Of a stretch of 64,000 nt of DNA, positions 33,874-45,113 are shown in pieces (the stretch's first letter is position 1; each line of letters begins with the position of its first letter). This DNA is from Polyangium mundeleinium (lineage in GTDB: Bacteria > Myxococcota_A > Polyangia > Polyangiales > Polyangiaceae). The notes below the pieces were generated by a model, which worked only from the letters and a program-made list of their open reading frames with translations, ran no database searches and had not been told where the DNA came from. The DNA lies in NCBI RefSeq assembly GCF_028369105.1, contig NZ_JAQNDO010000001.1, forward strand, positions 10,138,501 to 10,202,500, read 5' to 3'. The translations under genes were made by a program, and so were the position numbers.

Positions 33874-35149
33874 AGTAGATTACACGTCCCCTCTTGCCTG
33901 TAACTGCTTCGTACTTCTTGATCTGGCGTTTGCCTGCTGCTTTGCCCGTCGGCGTGTTCGGCTTCAGCTCGATCGGGTTCTTGTTTGGCGTGATCGCGTC
34001 GGGTCTCAGAACTTTGCCATCCGGCGTGCGGATCGTTGGATTGGCTCTCCACCCCTCTCCTTGCTTCGCCTCGACCTTCTCCGTGAACTTCTTATGCTCC
34101 TCCCGTCCCCGCGCCGCCGCCGCATTCTCGCCTCCCCGCTTCGGTTTGGCCTGCGGTGGTGGGTCCACCGCGCTCCCGTTGCCCGTCGCCCCTGCCTGCC
34201 CCGCCTGCCCCGCCGCCCCCCCGTTCGGCTTCCCGACCGGCTTGGTCCTCGTCTTGACCGTCGACTTCGCCGCCGGTTGCGGCGTGCTTGCTCCCCCCGC
34301 GCTCCCACTCCCCGTTGACAACGACTGCCCATGGTGCTTCCCGGCAGGCTTCTTCCCGCCTTTCGGTTGGAAGTTCTTGTGCCGAGCATGGCAAGCGCCC
34401 GTCAGGCACTCCTGGGCTCGATCGAGCCGCGCGGTCTCCTCCGGGGTTTGGCTCCATTCCTCATACCGCCATACCTCACCCGGCTGCACCTCGCTCGGGT
34501 CCTTCGGTACGGGCGCGGGCGCCTCGACCGGACGCGGTCGGTTCTCCGCGACGGCAGGCTCCCCGCCGGGCCGCTTGACCAGAATCCTCGTGCACGTACG
34601 TGAACCCGCGCCGCCGCGTTGCCGCGTCTGGCCTGGCTCCCGATAGGCCGCGCACCGCTCCTGCTCCGGCGCTCTCGCGATCGGTCGCGGCAGCGGTTTC
34701 GGCTGCGACTTCGGCGGCTTGGCGCTCTGGGCCTCGTCCTTCTTCTCTGCGCCCTCCTTCTCCTTCGCCGCGAGTTTCTCCGGCGGAGGCGGCGGCTTGT
34801 CGCAGGGAAGATGCTGGAACGCAATTCCTAGAAGCTTCCGGCTCTCGGAGGGCGCGTTGGCATCATGGATATAAATGGCCTTGGCCTCGCGGCTCTGCAA
34901 AAGCTCGTCGAGCGGCAGGAACGTCGTTCGAGGCGTCCCGTCCCCCACGTCGTACCAATAACGCGCATTCGAGTCGACGTGAGGATGGCGCCGGCATATG
35001 CGGAACAAGCGCGTTCCGTTCGGCATCCTCTGCGCCCACGCCTGCGTGTGCGCGCCTGTCGCGGCGCACCCGAGGAGCCATGCCGAGACGCCAAATGCGA
35101 CGAGCACGAGGAGCCAAAGCCGAACAAAGCGGTTCGACAACCAGGCCAT
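33863..35149 (-). CDS. Lipoprotein polymorphic toxin with PD-(D/E)xK nuclease C-terminus
   Basis: 428 residues from the ATG at 35149 (GGAAGG upstream). The N-terminus has a signal peptide with lipobox WLLGC. Then come a conserved envelope-exposed region (LFRICRRHPHVD, HLPC), a Pro/Lys linker, a TRILVKRPGG strand, CLTGACHARHKNFQ and a Gly/Lys-rich hinge up to ~305. The last ~80 residues form a Tox-REase-like domain. RPDAITP with Asp ~384 and IELKPN with Glu ~394 and Lys ~396 make a PD...ExK active site, followed by AAGKRQIKKYEA and RGRVIYYDP. The first ~305 residues are shared with the lipoprotein at 49553-50830. It probably kills neighbouring cells by cutting DNA or RNA after transfer. Confidence 0.82.
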   Translation of the reverse strand: MAWLSNRFVRLWLLVLVAFGVSAWLLGCAATGAHTQAWAQRMPNGTRLFRICRRHPHVDSNARYWYDVGDGTPRTTFLPLDELLQSREAKAIYIHDANAPSESRKLLGIAFQHLPCDKPPPPPEKLAAKEKEGAEKKDEAQSAKPPKSQPKPLPRPIARAPEQERCAAYREPGQTRQRGGAGSRTCTRILVKRPGGEPAVAENRPRPVEAPAPVPKDPSEVQPGEVWRYEEWSQTPEETARLDRAQECLTGACHARHKNFQPKGGKKPAGKHHGQSLSTGSGSAGGASTPQPAAKSTVKTRTKPVGKPNGGAAGQAGQAGATGNGSAVDPPPQAKPKRGGENAAAARGREEHKKFTEKVEAKQGEGWRANPTIRTPDGKVLRPDAITPNKNPIELKPNTPTGKAAGKRQIKKYEAVTGKRGRVIYYDP

Positions 35150-35229
35150 GGAAGTGCCTTCCGTGGATGCAGGCCACACCAAGCCACCCCCGTGGCGCTG
35201 TGCGCGGGCCTGCGTTGTTCCTGGTGATC
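35150..35229. repeat. Duplicated leader upstream of toxin 1
   Basis: About 80 bp directly upstream of the start codon match the same region upstream of the second toxin (50831-50910) with scattered mismatches, for example GAAGTGCCTTCCGT, AAGCCACCCCCGTGG and GCGCGGGCC. Similarity stops after GATCC. The shared leader includes the ribosome site and probably the promoter. Confidence 0.8.
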
Positions 35230-35316
35230 CTTGTGCATGCCGAGCGCGAACCTGCGCAAGAGCATTGGCACGTGGGTGGGACGTACCCTGTCCGAGCGAG
35301 CGGAGGGTCCCTCGGC

Positions 35317-35407
35317 CGGGCTTTGCTGGAACGAGTGGGGACGCGAGGCGTACGACGCGGGACAAAAGACGTAGGACATCGAGCGGTCGCAGCCGCTCGA
35401 TGTCCTA
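35317..35407. repeat. Dispersed repeat with 16-bp hairpin, copy 1
   Basis: It holds GGGCTTTGC, GGGGACGCGAGGCGT and GGGACAAAAGAC, then a perfect hairpin with 16-bp arms (35370-35385 and 35392-35407, loop TCGCAG). A second copy with the same order of blocks lies at 59842-59935. The hairpin ends 17 bp past the 3' end of the S46 peptidase gene, so it may act as its transcription terminator or as an mRNA 3'-end protector, although there is no T tract. Confidence 0.8.
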
Positions 35408-35424
35408 CCAACCGCCCCGACGCG

Positions 35425-37734
<2,310 letters not shown>

Positions 37735-37800
37735 GGCGAGCCCTGTAGCACCTTTCTTCTGTTGACGCAGTCCCGCGCAGGCGGCGATCCTCATCGAACC

Positions 37801-38478
37801 ATGCGCACCCTGACGGCGATCCTTGCTTCCTCGTTTCTCCTTGTCGCGATCCCCTTCGTTGGCTGCTCGGAAGGCGGCGCGAATAACAATCCTTCCGCGA
37901 CAGGCAACTTCACGGGCGGCGGCGGAGGAGGCCAGAGCACCGGCTGCAACAACAACCAGCCGGACGGCTTCTGCAACTACAACGGCCAGAACGCCGAGAC
38001 GTGCGCATGCCCCGACTGCGTCGATCAAGCCGCGTGTCTCGGCACCTGCCAGGACGACGACAAGTGCGACAACGGCGAGATGGGGACAGAAGATTGCACG
38101 TGCAACGATTGTTACTTCAAGGTCGCGAGCTGCCCCCCGGCAAACGTCGGTTGTGACAACGACGACGGCGTGTGCTTGATCAACGAGGACTGCACCTGCC
38201 CCAATTGCACGAATACCGATCGGTGCACGATGAACTGCACGAACAACGGCTCGTGCGTCGAGTACCTCGAAGGTTGCTCCTGCAACGATTGCAAGCCGCT
38301 CGAGAAGTGCGGCGGCAGCGGCGCCACGAGCTCCAGCGCGGCGTCGAGCACGGCGGCATCGAGCACCGCCGCGTCCACGGGCGCGGGTGGCGCGGGTGGC
38401 TCGGGCGGAGCGGGTGGCGCGGGCGGCGCGGGCGGAGCCGGCGGCGCGGGTGGCGCGGGCGGAGCCGGCGGCACCTGA
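37801..38478 (+). CDS. Cys-rich lipoprotein with Ala/Gly tail
   Basis: 225 residues. Lipoprotein signal MRTLTAILASSFLLVAIPFVGC. A Gly stretch follows, then four repeats of the pattern C-x(n)-C-x-C-x-x-C (CACPDCVDQAACLGTC, CTCNDCYFKVASC, CTCPNCTNTDRCTMNC, CSCNDCKPLEKC). This is a common myxobacterial extracellular Cys repeat. The C-terminal ~45 residues are SSAASSTAAS and GGAGGAGG low-complexity sequence. It is probably a surface-displayed protein. It is divergent from the S46 gene across only 66 bp, so both promoters must lie in 37735-37800. Confidence 0.8.
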   Translation: MRTLTAILASSFLLVAIPFVGCSEGGANNNPSATGNFTGGGGGGQSTGCNNNQPDGFCNYNGQNAETCACPDCVDQAACLGTCQDDDKCDNGEMGTEDCTCNDCYFKVASCPPANVGCDNDDGVCLINEDCTCPNCTNTDRCTMNCTNNGSCVEYLEGCSCNDCKPLEKCGGSGATSSSAASSTAASSTAASTGAGGAGGSGGAGGAGGAGGAGGAGGAGGAGGT

Positions 38479-38723
38479 TTTGCCAAAATCGAGAATACGC
38501 ACGCAACCTTGCGTGACGTATCAGCCCTCGCGGAACGGACTTCGCGTTATGCTGCGAGGGGAAAAGTCCATTCCTTTTCGGAAAAAAGCCACGAGGTAGG
38601 GAAGTAGGGCCCCAATTCCCACCATTTCAGCGGCGTCGCTCCTCGTGTAGAAGAGAGCTTCCGTTACGTATGACTTTCCAGGCTCGTCCCTCGGCGAGGC
38701 TGGAACCACCCACGAGGCCGCTC

Positions 38724-41105
38724 ATGCCGCGAACGCGAAGACGACTCGGAAAGCATTTTGGCTCCATTGGTCTGGTGTCTCTGGCCGCGCTCGGCGCGGT
38801 CGGGTTCACCGGTTGCATCGCAGGGGAGGACGATGGTCCGTGCGTTTCGGACCAGATGTTCTTCGCCGAGCAGGTCTGGGCTCCGATCCTTTCGAACAAC
38901 TGCATCGCCTGCCATACCTCGAACGGGGCCGCGAAGGACTCGAGCCTCGTGCTTCGAGGCAGCAGCGAAGCAGGCTTCCTCGACACGAACTACGACATCA
39001 TGAAGAACGCGGCTGCCCTCCAGCAGGACGGCATGTCGCAGCTCCTCGCCATGCCCACCGGCGGCACCGCCTCCCGCAAGCATCCGGGCGGCGTGGTCAT
39101 TCAGCCGGGCAGCGAGGAGTTCAAGGCGCTCGAGGAGCTCGTGAACCGCTTCAACGAGCCCTCGTCCTGCGAGACGAACCTCTCGGCCACGTTCACGGGC
39201 GTGCAGCTCGCGACGCCCGCCGAGACGTTGCGCAAAGCGGCGCTCTCCCTGGTCGGCCGACTGCCCACCGTGGAAGAAGAAGACGCCATCGAGGCCGGCG
39301 GCATCCGCGCGCTCGATCCGATCCTCGATCAGATGATGACCGAGGAGGCGTTCTACACGCGCCTGAAGGAGGTCTACAACGACCAGTTCCTCACGGATCG
39401 CTACCTGGGGAACGAGGACGCGGTGCAGCTCCTCAACGACATCGATTATTACAACCCCTACTGGTACGACCAGTTCTTCGATGCCGCGAACGCCGACCCG
39501 AAGTCGATGGAAGACGGCATCGACAAGTACGGCGCCTGGAACGCCGACGACCTCTACAACAAGCTGCGTTCCTGGACGAACCGCGGCGTGGCGCGCGAGC
39601 CGCTCGAGCTCGTGGCCCACGTGGTGCGCGAGAACCGGCCGTTCAGCGAGATCCTGACGGCGAACTACATCATGGTGAACCCCTTCTCCGCGAAGGCGTT
39701 CATGCTGGGCGACCTGGCGTTCAAGAACGACGCCGACCCGAACGAGTTCATCGAGGCGCAGATCCCGACCCTGCCCCACGCCGGCGTGCTCACGTCGCCG
39801 ATGTTCCTGAACCGCTTCCCGACGACGGAGACGAACCGGAACCGGGCGCGCGCGCGCATGGTCTACCAGTTCTTCCTCGGCACCGACATCCTGAAGACCG
39901 GCCAGCAGCCGCTCGATCAGACGCTCATCACCGAGGTCAACCCGACCCTCAACGCGGCCGCCTGCCAGCAATGCCACGTCGAGATCGATCCGGTCGCCGG
40001 CGCGTTCCGGCACTGGAACGGGCGCGCGGCCTACGACCCGATGACGCCTCCGCTCGACGACATGCGTCCGCCGGGCTTCAAGGGCGAAAAGACGCCGTAC
40101 GAGACGCTGCCGCAAGGCCTGCAGTGGCTCGCGCCGCGCGTCGCCGCCGACCCGCGCTTCGCCCTCTCGGCCGTGTACATCATCTTCGAAGGCCTCACCG
40201 GGCAGAAGCCGCTCGTGGCGCCGCAGGACCGCAAGGCGACCGACTTCTCGACCGAGTTCCAGGCGTACCTCGCCGAGTACACGGAGTTCAGCAAGATCGC
40301 GCGCGAGTTCGAGGCTTCGAACTACGACCTCAAGGTCGTCGTGAAGCAGATCGTCCACTCGCCGTATTTCCGCGCGAAGAACAGCGGCTCGCTCGACGCG
40401 GGCGGCAAGGCGCGGCTCGGCGAGGTCGGCATGGGCCGCCTCGTCACGCCCGAGCAGCTCCACCGCAAGATCCAGGCAGTCCTCGGGTATCCGTGGCGTC
40501 CTCGCGCCTACGAGGACAACGGCGGGACCTACGATTACCTGCTCCGCAGCGACGCCTACCGCATGCTCTACGGCGGCATCGATTCGGCCGACGTGATCAA
40601 GCGCGTGATCAGCCCGAACGGCATCATGGCGAACATCGGCGAGCGTATGGCGAACGAGATGTCCTGCATCGCGGTCCCGCGCGACATGTGGAAGCCGACG
40701 GAGGAGCGCACGCTCTTCCCGTACGTCGAGACGAGCTTCGAGCCGGAAGACAAGAACGGCTTCCCGGTCGAGCCCGCCGTCGCGGCCATCAAGAAGAACA
40801 TCCAGTTCCTCCACAAGCACATCCTCGGCGAGACGCTGCCCGACGGACATCCCGAGATCGAGCGCACCTACAAGCTCTTCCTCGAGACGTACCGCGAAGG
40901 CGTGAAGGGCATGAGCGACATGTCGCAGCCCGAGGGCAAGTACTCGACGTGGCTGGCCGGCCCGTGCCGCGTGGAGAACGACTACTGGACGCGTACGCCG
41001 CTGCCTGAAGAGGATCGCCTGCGCGAGGATCCGACCTACGTCATCCGGTCCTGGATGACGGTCGTGACGTACATGCTGTCCGACTACCACTTCCTTTACG
41101 AGTGA
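38724..41105 (+). CDS. Secreted c-type heme lipoprotein of the DUF1592/DUF1549 kind
   Basis: 793 residues from the ATG at 38724, chosen because it gives a signal peptide ending in lipobox FTGC; an earlier ATG at 38670 would extend it. A CxxCH heme site is near residue 54 (CIACHT), and a second CxxCH occurs near 415 (CQQCHVEID). The architecture is like the planctomycete/myxobacterial DUF1592-DUF1549-DUF1553 proteins that pair with DUF1501/DUF1552 proteins, and the next gene is such a partner 13 bp downstream. The role is unknown; a periplasmic redox or polymer-processing complex is plausible. Confidence 0.85.
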   Translation: MPRTRRRLGKHFGSIGLVSLAALGAVGFTGCIAGEDDGPCVSDQMFFAEQVWAPILSNNCIACHTSNGAAKDSSLVLRGSSEAGFLDTNYDIMKNAAALQQDGMSQLLAMPTGGTASRKHPGGVVIQPGSEEFKALEELVNRFNEPSSCETNLSATFTGVQLATPAETLRKAALSLVGRLPTVEEEDAIEAGGIRALDPILDQMMTEEAFYTRLKEVYNDQFLTDRYLGNEDAVQLLNDIDYYNPYWYDQFFDAANADPKSMEDGIDKYGAWNADDLYNKLRSWTNRGVAREPLELVAHVVRENRPFSEILTANYIMVNPFSAKAFMLGDLAFKNDADPNEFIEAQIPTLPHAGVLTSPMFLNRFPTTETNRNRARARMVYQFFLGTDILKTGQQPLDQTLITEVNPTLNAAACQQCHVEIDPVAGAFRHWNGRAAYDPMTPPLDDMRPPGFKGEKTPYETLPQGLQWLAPRVAADPRFALSAVYIIFEGLTGQKPLVAPQDRKATDFSTEFQAYLAEYTEFSKIAREFEASNYDLKVVVKQIVHSPYFRAKNSGSLDAGGKARLGEVGMGRLVTPEQLHRKIQAVLGYPWRPRAYEDNGGTYDYLLRSDAYRMLYGGIDSADVIKRVISPNGIMANIGERMANEMSCIAVPRDMWKPTEERTLFPYVETSFEPEDKNGFPVEPAVAAIKKNIQFLHKHILGETLPDGHPEIERTYKLFLETYREGVKGMSDMSQPEGKYSTWLAGPCRVENDYWTRTPLPEEDRLREDPTYVIRSWMTVVTYMLSDYHFLYE

Positions 41106-41118
41106 GAGGCGAGCCCCC

Positions 41119-42408
41119 ATGGACCGAAGAGATTTCCTCAAGATTGCATCGACGGCAGGGCTCGGCGTCGCCGCCAGCACCATCCCGTTCTCCAGCGAAG
41201 CCGGAGCTGCGCCGTACACCGGCAAGTTCTGGGTCATGATCCACGCCGGCGGCGGCTGGGACGTCACGAGCCACTGCGATCCGAAAGGCTCGAAGGGCGA
41301 GAGTGATCCCGACCCGATGAACCATTACCTCGAGTCGGCGATCGGGACGGCGGTCGGGAGCACGAGCAAGCTCCCGATGCGGTACGCCCCGGATCCGGAC
41401 GGCGCGAACAAGGCGTTCTTCGACAAGTACGTGAACGACCTCATGGTCCTGAACGCCGTCGATACGTCGACGAACAGCCACGACGTCGGCACGCGCGTGA
41501 CGTGGGCGGGCACCTTGGCCGAGAACAAGGCCTCGTTCGCGGCGCTCGCGGCCGCGGTCGCGGGCGGGTCGCTGCCGATGGCGTACATCTCGTACGGCGG
41601 CTACGACACGACGGCGGGCACCGTGGCGGTGACCCGGGTGGGCAACGTCGACGCGATCCGTCGCATCGCCTACCCGAACGTCATCGACCCGATGTACGAC
41701 GAGAACAAGACGCCGTACTACACGGACGAGACCGAGGCGCGTATCGCCGAGACCCGCTCCGCGCGGCACCTGGCGTATGCCGAGAAGCAGAACCTGCCGC
41801 GCATCAAGCAGTCGATGGGCATGTTGTATACGGCGCGCTCGGGGCAAAACGAGCTCAAGAAGCTGACGGAGTACCTGCCGGCGCAGCTCGAGAACTCGAA
41901 CCTCCGTCGCCAGGCGCAGATCGCGCTCGCCGCCTACCGCGCCGGCATCTGCGTCAGCGCGAACCTCGGCATCGGCGGGTTCGATACGCACGGCAACAAC
42001 GACGACCAGCAATTCGGCCGCCTGGCCGAGCTCTGGGACGGCATCAACTACCTCGTCGAAGAGGCAAAGGCGACGGGCGTCTGGGGCAACATGGTGATCG
42101 TCGTCGGGTCCGACTTCGGCCGCACGCCGGGGTACAACTCCGGCAACGGCAAGGACCACTGGTCGATCACGAGCATGCTGCTCATGGGCGCGGGCATCCC
42201 GGGCAACCAGGTCATCGGCAAGACGACCGAGCGTCACAACCCGATGAACATCGACCCGAAGACGCTGGAGCCGGTCGAGGGCGGCGGGCTCCGCCTGAAG
42301 CCCGGTCACGTGCACCGCGCGCTGCGCAGGCTCGCGGGGATCGATCAGAGCGAGGTCGCGGCGCGCTCCCCGATCAAGGAGAAGGAAGAGCTGCCGCTGT
42401 TCGGCTGA
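41119..42408 (+). CDS. DUF1501-like protein with Tat signal
   Basis: 429 residues. MDRRDFLKIASTAGLGVAAS is a twin-arginine signal of the RRDFLK form. The mature part starts YTGKFWVMIHAGGGWDVTS, matching the start of DUF1501 (sulfatase/alkaline-phosphatase-like fold). Further family elements are FDTHGNNDDQ and VVGSDFGRTPGYNSGNGKDHW. Folding before export suggests a metal cofactor. It follows the heme lipoprotein by 13 bp, with GTGAGAGGCGAG as ribosome site, and an intrinsic terminator ends the operon. Confidence 0.87.
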   Translation: MDRRDFLKIASTAGLGVAASTIPFSSEAGAAPYTGKFWVMIHAGGGWDVTSHCDPKGSKGESDPDPMNHYLESAIGTAVGSTSKLPMRYAPDPDGANKAFFDKYVNDLMVLNAVDTSTNSHDVGTRVTWAGTLAENKASFAALAAAVAGGSLPMAYISYGGYDTTAGTVAVTRVGNVDAIRRIAYPNVIDPMYDENKTPYYTDETEARIAETRSARHLAYAEKQNLPRIKQSMGMLYTARSGQNELKKLTEYLPAQLENSNLRRQAQIALAAYRAGICVSANLGIGGFDTHGNNDDQQFGRLAELWDGINYLVEEAKATGVWGNMVIVVGSDFGRTPGYNSGNGKDHWSITSMLLMGAGIPGNQVIGKTTERHNPMNIDPKTLEPVEGGGLRLKPGHVHRALRRLAGIDQSEVAARSPIKEKEELPLFG

Positions 42409-42438
42409 TCGTCGCAAACGCGAATCGCTGAAATGAAG

Positions 42439-42475
42439 AAGGCCCCTTCGGTTCGTCCGAGGGGGCCTTTCTTTT
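42439..42475 (+). terminator. Rho-independent terminator of the heme lipoprotein/DUF1501 operon
   Basis: AAGGCCCCTTCGG pairs with TCCGAGGGGGCCTT (one G-T pair, small loop) and is followed by TTTCTTTTC. It lies 31 bp after the DUF1501 stop. Confidence 0.9.
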
Positions 42476-42536
42476 CGCTCGGTCCGTCGCGAAGGCCCAC
42501 CGCGCGCGAGCGCTTTTCGGCTATAAGCGTGCGCCA

Positions 42537-45023
42537 ATGATGCACTCCTCTTCATTTCCCCCGCGCGTGACGACGTTGAACGTGGTGGGGCGGCTGGGCG
42601 TTTGGGTTCTCTTCTTCGGGGCGATGCTCGGATCGACGGGATGCGAGATCATCGCCCGCGTCGATCGCGGCCAGATCGACCAGGGCAACGGCGGCGTGGA
42701 CGTGGTGTGCGGCGACGGGACCCGCGCCGCGCCGGAGGCCTGCGACGACGGCAATGAGGCGAGCGGCGATGGCTGCGCCAGCGACTGCACGGTCGAGAGC
42801 GGCTGGACCTGCTCCGGGCAGCCCAGCACGTGTACGAACGTCGACGGCTGCACCCCCAACCCCTGCCAGAACGGTGGCACCTGCACCGACGGCGTCGACG
42901 GCTACACGTGCCAGTGCGCACCCGGATTCACCGGGGCGAACTGCGAGACCAACGTCGACGACTGCACCCCCAACCCCTGCCAGAACGGCGGCACCTGCAC
43001 CGACGGCGCCGACGGCTACACGTGCCAGTGCGCGACCGGGTTCACCGGCACGAACTGCGAGACCAACGTCGACGACTGCGCCCCCAACCCCTGCCAGAAC
43101 GGCGGCACCTGCGCCGACGGCGTCGACGGCTACACGTGCCAGTGCGCGACCGGGTTCACCGGCACGAACTGCGAGACCAACGTCGACGACTGCGCCCCCA
43201 ACCCCTGCCAGAACGGCGGCACCTGCGCCGACGGCGTCGACGGCTACACCTGCCAGTGCGCGCCCGGATTCACCGGCACGAACTGCGAGACCAACGCCGA
43301 CGACTGCGCCCCCAACCCCTGCCAGAACGGCGGCACCTGCACGGACTCCGTCGACGGCTACACGTGCCAGTGCGCGACCGGATTTACCGGCACGAACTGC
43401 GAGACCAACGTCGACGACTGCGCCCCCAACCCCTGCCAGAACGGCGGCACCTGCACCGACGGCGTCGACGCGTACACGTGCCAGTGCGCCTCCGGATTCA
43501 CCGGCACGAACTGCGAGACCAACGTCGACGACTGCATCCCCAACCCCTGCCAGAACGGCGGCACCTGCGCCGACGGCGTCGACGCATACACCTGCCAGTG
43601 CGCACCCGGATTCGCCGGGACGAACTGCGAGACCAACGTCGACGACTGCGCCCCCAACCCCTGCCAGAACGGCGGCATCTGCACCGACGGCATCAATGGC
43701 TACACGTGCCAGTGCGCGCCCACCTACGAGGGGACCAACTGCGAGGCCTGCACCGGCACCCTCGCAGATTGCAATGGGCTCGCGTCCGATGGCTGCGAGG
43801 TGAACCTCCAGAGCAACGCCGACCACTGCAACATGTGCAATCTCGCGTGCTCGACGGGCGACATCTGCTCGAATGGCGCCTGCCAGACTCCGCCCACCGG
43901 CCAGGTCCCCGGCACGCCGATCACCGTCCCGGCGACGCACACCCCGCTGGCGCCGGCGGTCGCCGACGTGAACGGCGACGGCAAGCTCGACATCCTCGTG
44001 GCCAACGCCGAATCCGGCTCGACGAGCACCCCCTCCGGATCGGTCTCCGTTTTCTTCGGCAACGGCGACGCGACCGTCCAGGCGGAGGTCAATTATGCGG
44101 GCGCCCCGCTCTCCAGCAACGCGGTCGTGGCGGCGGACGTGGACGGCGACGGGTGGCTCGACGCCATCACCGTCGACGGCCAGACCAACCTGCCCGCAAC
44201 GAACGGGAACATCAGCGTCTACCGCAACCTGGGCGCGAGCGCGCCCGGGACCTTCGGCGCGCTGACGAGCTTCACCACCGGCGCCCCCGGTTCGGTCCAC
44301 CTCTGCGCCGGGGACTTCGATGACAATGGGCAGATCGATATCGCCACCACCAGCGTGGTCTCGAACCAGGTGAGCGTGCTCTTCGGCGACGGCGCCGGCG
44401 GCTTCGGCGCGCCCGTGCTCATCGCCATCCCCAGCACCGGCGGCGTGCAGTCGACCATCGCCTGCCGTGACCTGAACGGCGACGACCACCCCGACATCGT
44501 GGTGACGAGCCCGAGCTCCGCGCGGCTCTCGATCCTCCTCAACCAGGGCGACGGCTCGTTCGCCGCACCGGTCTCCTACGCCAACGCCCTCAACGGCCAG
44601 ACCGCGGGCCTCGCCTTCGGCGACGCCGACGGAGACGGCAATCTCGACATCCTCGCGAACGGAGCGGCCGGCGCATACCTCTTCTTCTTCAAAGGGAACG
44701 GCAACGGCACCGTCGCGAACGGCGTGCAATCCGCCACCGGGGCCAGCGCGATCGCCAACTCGGCGCTGGGGGTCGTGGCCAGTGACTTCAACGGCGACGG
44801 CAAGCTCGACACCTACATCCTGGCCACCACATCCACGGGCGGCGTCCGCCCGATGACCGGCAATGGCAACGGGACCTTCACCGCGGGCACCCTCGTCACG
44901 ACCGGCACCTCACCCGGCCTCAACGCCATCGCGGTCGCGGACCTGGATGTCGATGGGTACGACGATCTCATCCTGACCAACAAGGGCTCCGCCACCCTCA
45001 CCGTGATCCCGAACGGGCTCTGA
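42537..45023 (+). CDS. EGF-repeat and FG-GAP lipoprotein
   Basis: 828 residues. The signal peptide ends near GSTGC, a weak lipobox. A DUF4215-type myxobacterial Cys repeat follows (CGDGTRAAPEACDDGNEASG...). Eight EGF-like repeats of 38 residues come next (DDCAPNPCQNGGTC...GFTGTNC), with the calcium-binding DxDDC start and conserved six-Cys spacing. The C-terminal half has seven FG-GAP/VCBS repeats with D-x-N/D-x-D-G calcium loops (DVNGDGKLD, DVDGDGWLD, DADGDGNLD). It is a calcium-dependent extracellular adhesion-type protein. Two ATG codons are adjacent at 42537 and 42540. Confidence 0.88.
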   Translation: MMHSSSFPPRVTTLNVVGRLGVWVLFFGAMLGSTGCEIIARVDRGQIDQGNGGVDVVCGDGTRAAPEACDDGNEASGDGCASDCTVESGWTCSGQPSTCTNVDGCTPNPCQNGGTCTDGVDGYTCQCAPGFTGANCETNVDDCTPNPCQNGGTCTDGADGYTCQCATGFTGTNCETNVDDCAPNPCQNGGTCADGVDGYTCQCATGFTGTNCETNVDDCAPNPCQNGGTCADGVDGYTCQCAPGFTGTNCETNADDCAPNPCQNGGTCTDSVDGYTCQCATGFTGTNCETNVDDCAPNPCQNGGTCTDGVDAYTCQCASGFTGTNCETNVDDCIPNPCQNGGTCADGVDAYTCQCAPGFAGTNCETNVDDCAPNPCQNGGICTDGINGYTCQCAPTYEGTNCEACTGTLADCNGLASDGCEVNLQSNADHCNMCNLACSTGDICSNGACQTPPTGQVPGTPITVPATHTPLAPAVADVNGDGKLDILVANAESGSTSTPSGSVSVFFGNGDATVQAEVNYAGAPLSSNAVVAADVDGDGWLDAITVDGQTNLPATNGNISVYRNLGASAPGTFGALTSFTTGAPGSVHLCAGDFDDNGQIDIATTSVVSNQVSVLFGDGAGGFGAPVLIAIPSTGGVQSTIACRDLNGDDHPDIVVTSPSSARLSILLNQGDGSFAAPVSYANALNGQTAGLAFGDADGDGNLDILANGAAGAYLFFFKGNGNGTVANGVQSATGASAIANSALGVVASDFNGDGKLDTYILATTSTGGVRPMTGNGNGTFTAGTLVTTGTSPGLNAIAVADLDVDGYDDLILTNKGSATLTVIPNGL
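42837..43748 (+). repeat. Eight tandem 114-bp EGF-coding units
   Basis: The units start every 114 bp from 42837 and are very similar at the DNA level, including silent positions (CCCCTGCCAGAACGGCGGCA recurs). This suggests recent expansion or ongoing homogenisation. The number of units is likely to vary between strains. Confidence 0.9.
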
Positions 45024-45035
45024 CCAACGGCCGTC

Positions 45036-45064
45036 GCCCCCGCTGCCGTCGCCGCAGCGGGGGC
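45036..45064. terminator. Hairpin after the EGF/FG-GAP gene
   Basis: Perfect 11-bp stem GCCCCCGCTGC / GCAGCGGGGGC with a 7-nt loop. It lies between the convergent genes ending at 45023 and 45114. There is no T tract, so it is a likely factor-dependent or bidirectional terminator. Confidence 0.6.
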
Positions 45065-45113
45065 AAGGCCCTGCGGATTCGCCCCTCGCAGCCCGGCTTG
45101 CTGCGAAGAAAGC

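Noticed and set aside
32164..33903. Long plus-strand open frame through the 43-bp array
   Set aside because: The array has a period of 3n+1, so all frames stay open. The part after the array is antisense to the DUF4304-like gene.
34380..34400. Heme-binding site in the toxin body (CLTGACHARH)
   Set aside because: The spacing is C-x4-C-H, not the CxxCH needed by standard cytochrome c maturation. It is conserved in both copies but unexplained.
37735..38502. N-terminal extension of the S46 peptidase
   Set aside because: It reads antisense to the Cys-rich lipoprotein. A signal peptide starts at 37734.
38521..38709. 62-residue minus-strand gene before the heme lipoprotein
   Set aside because: No ribosome site, overlaps the upstream region and start of 38724, and codon use is not coding-like.
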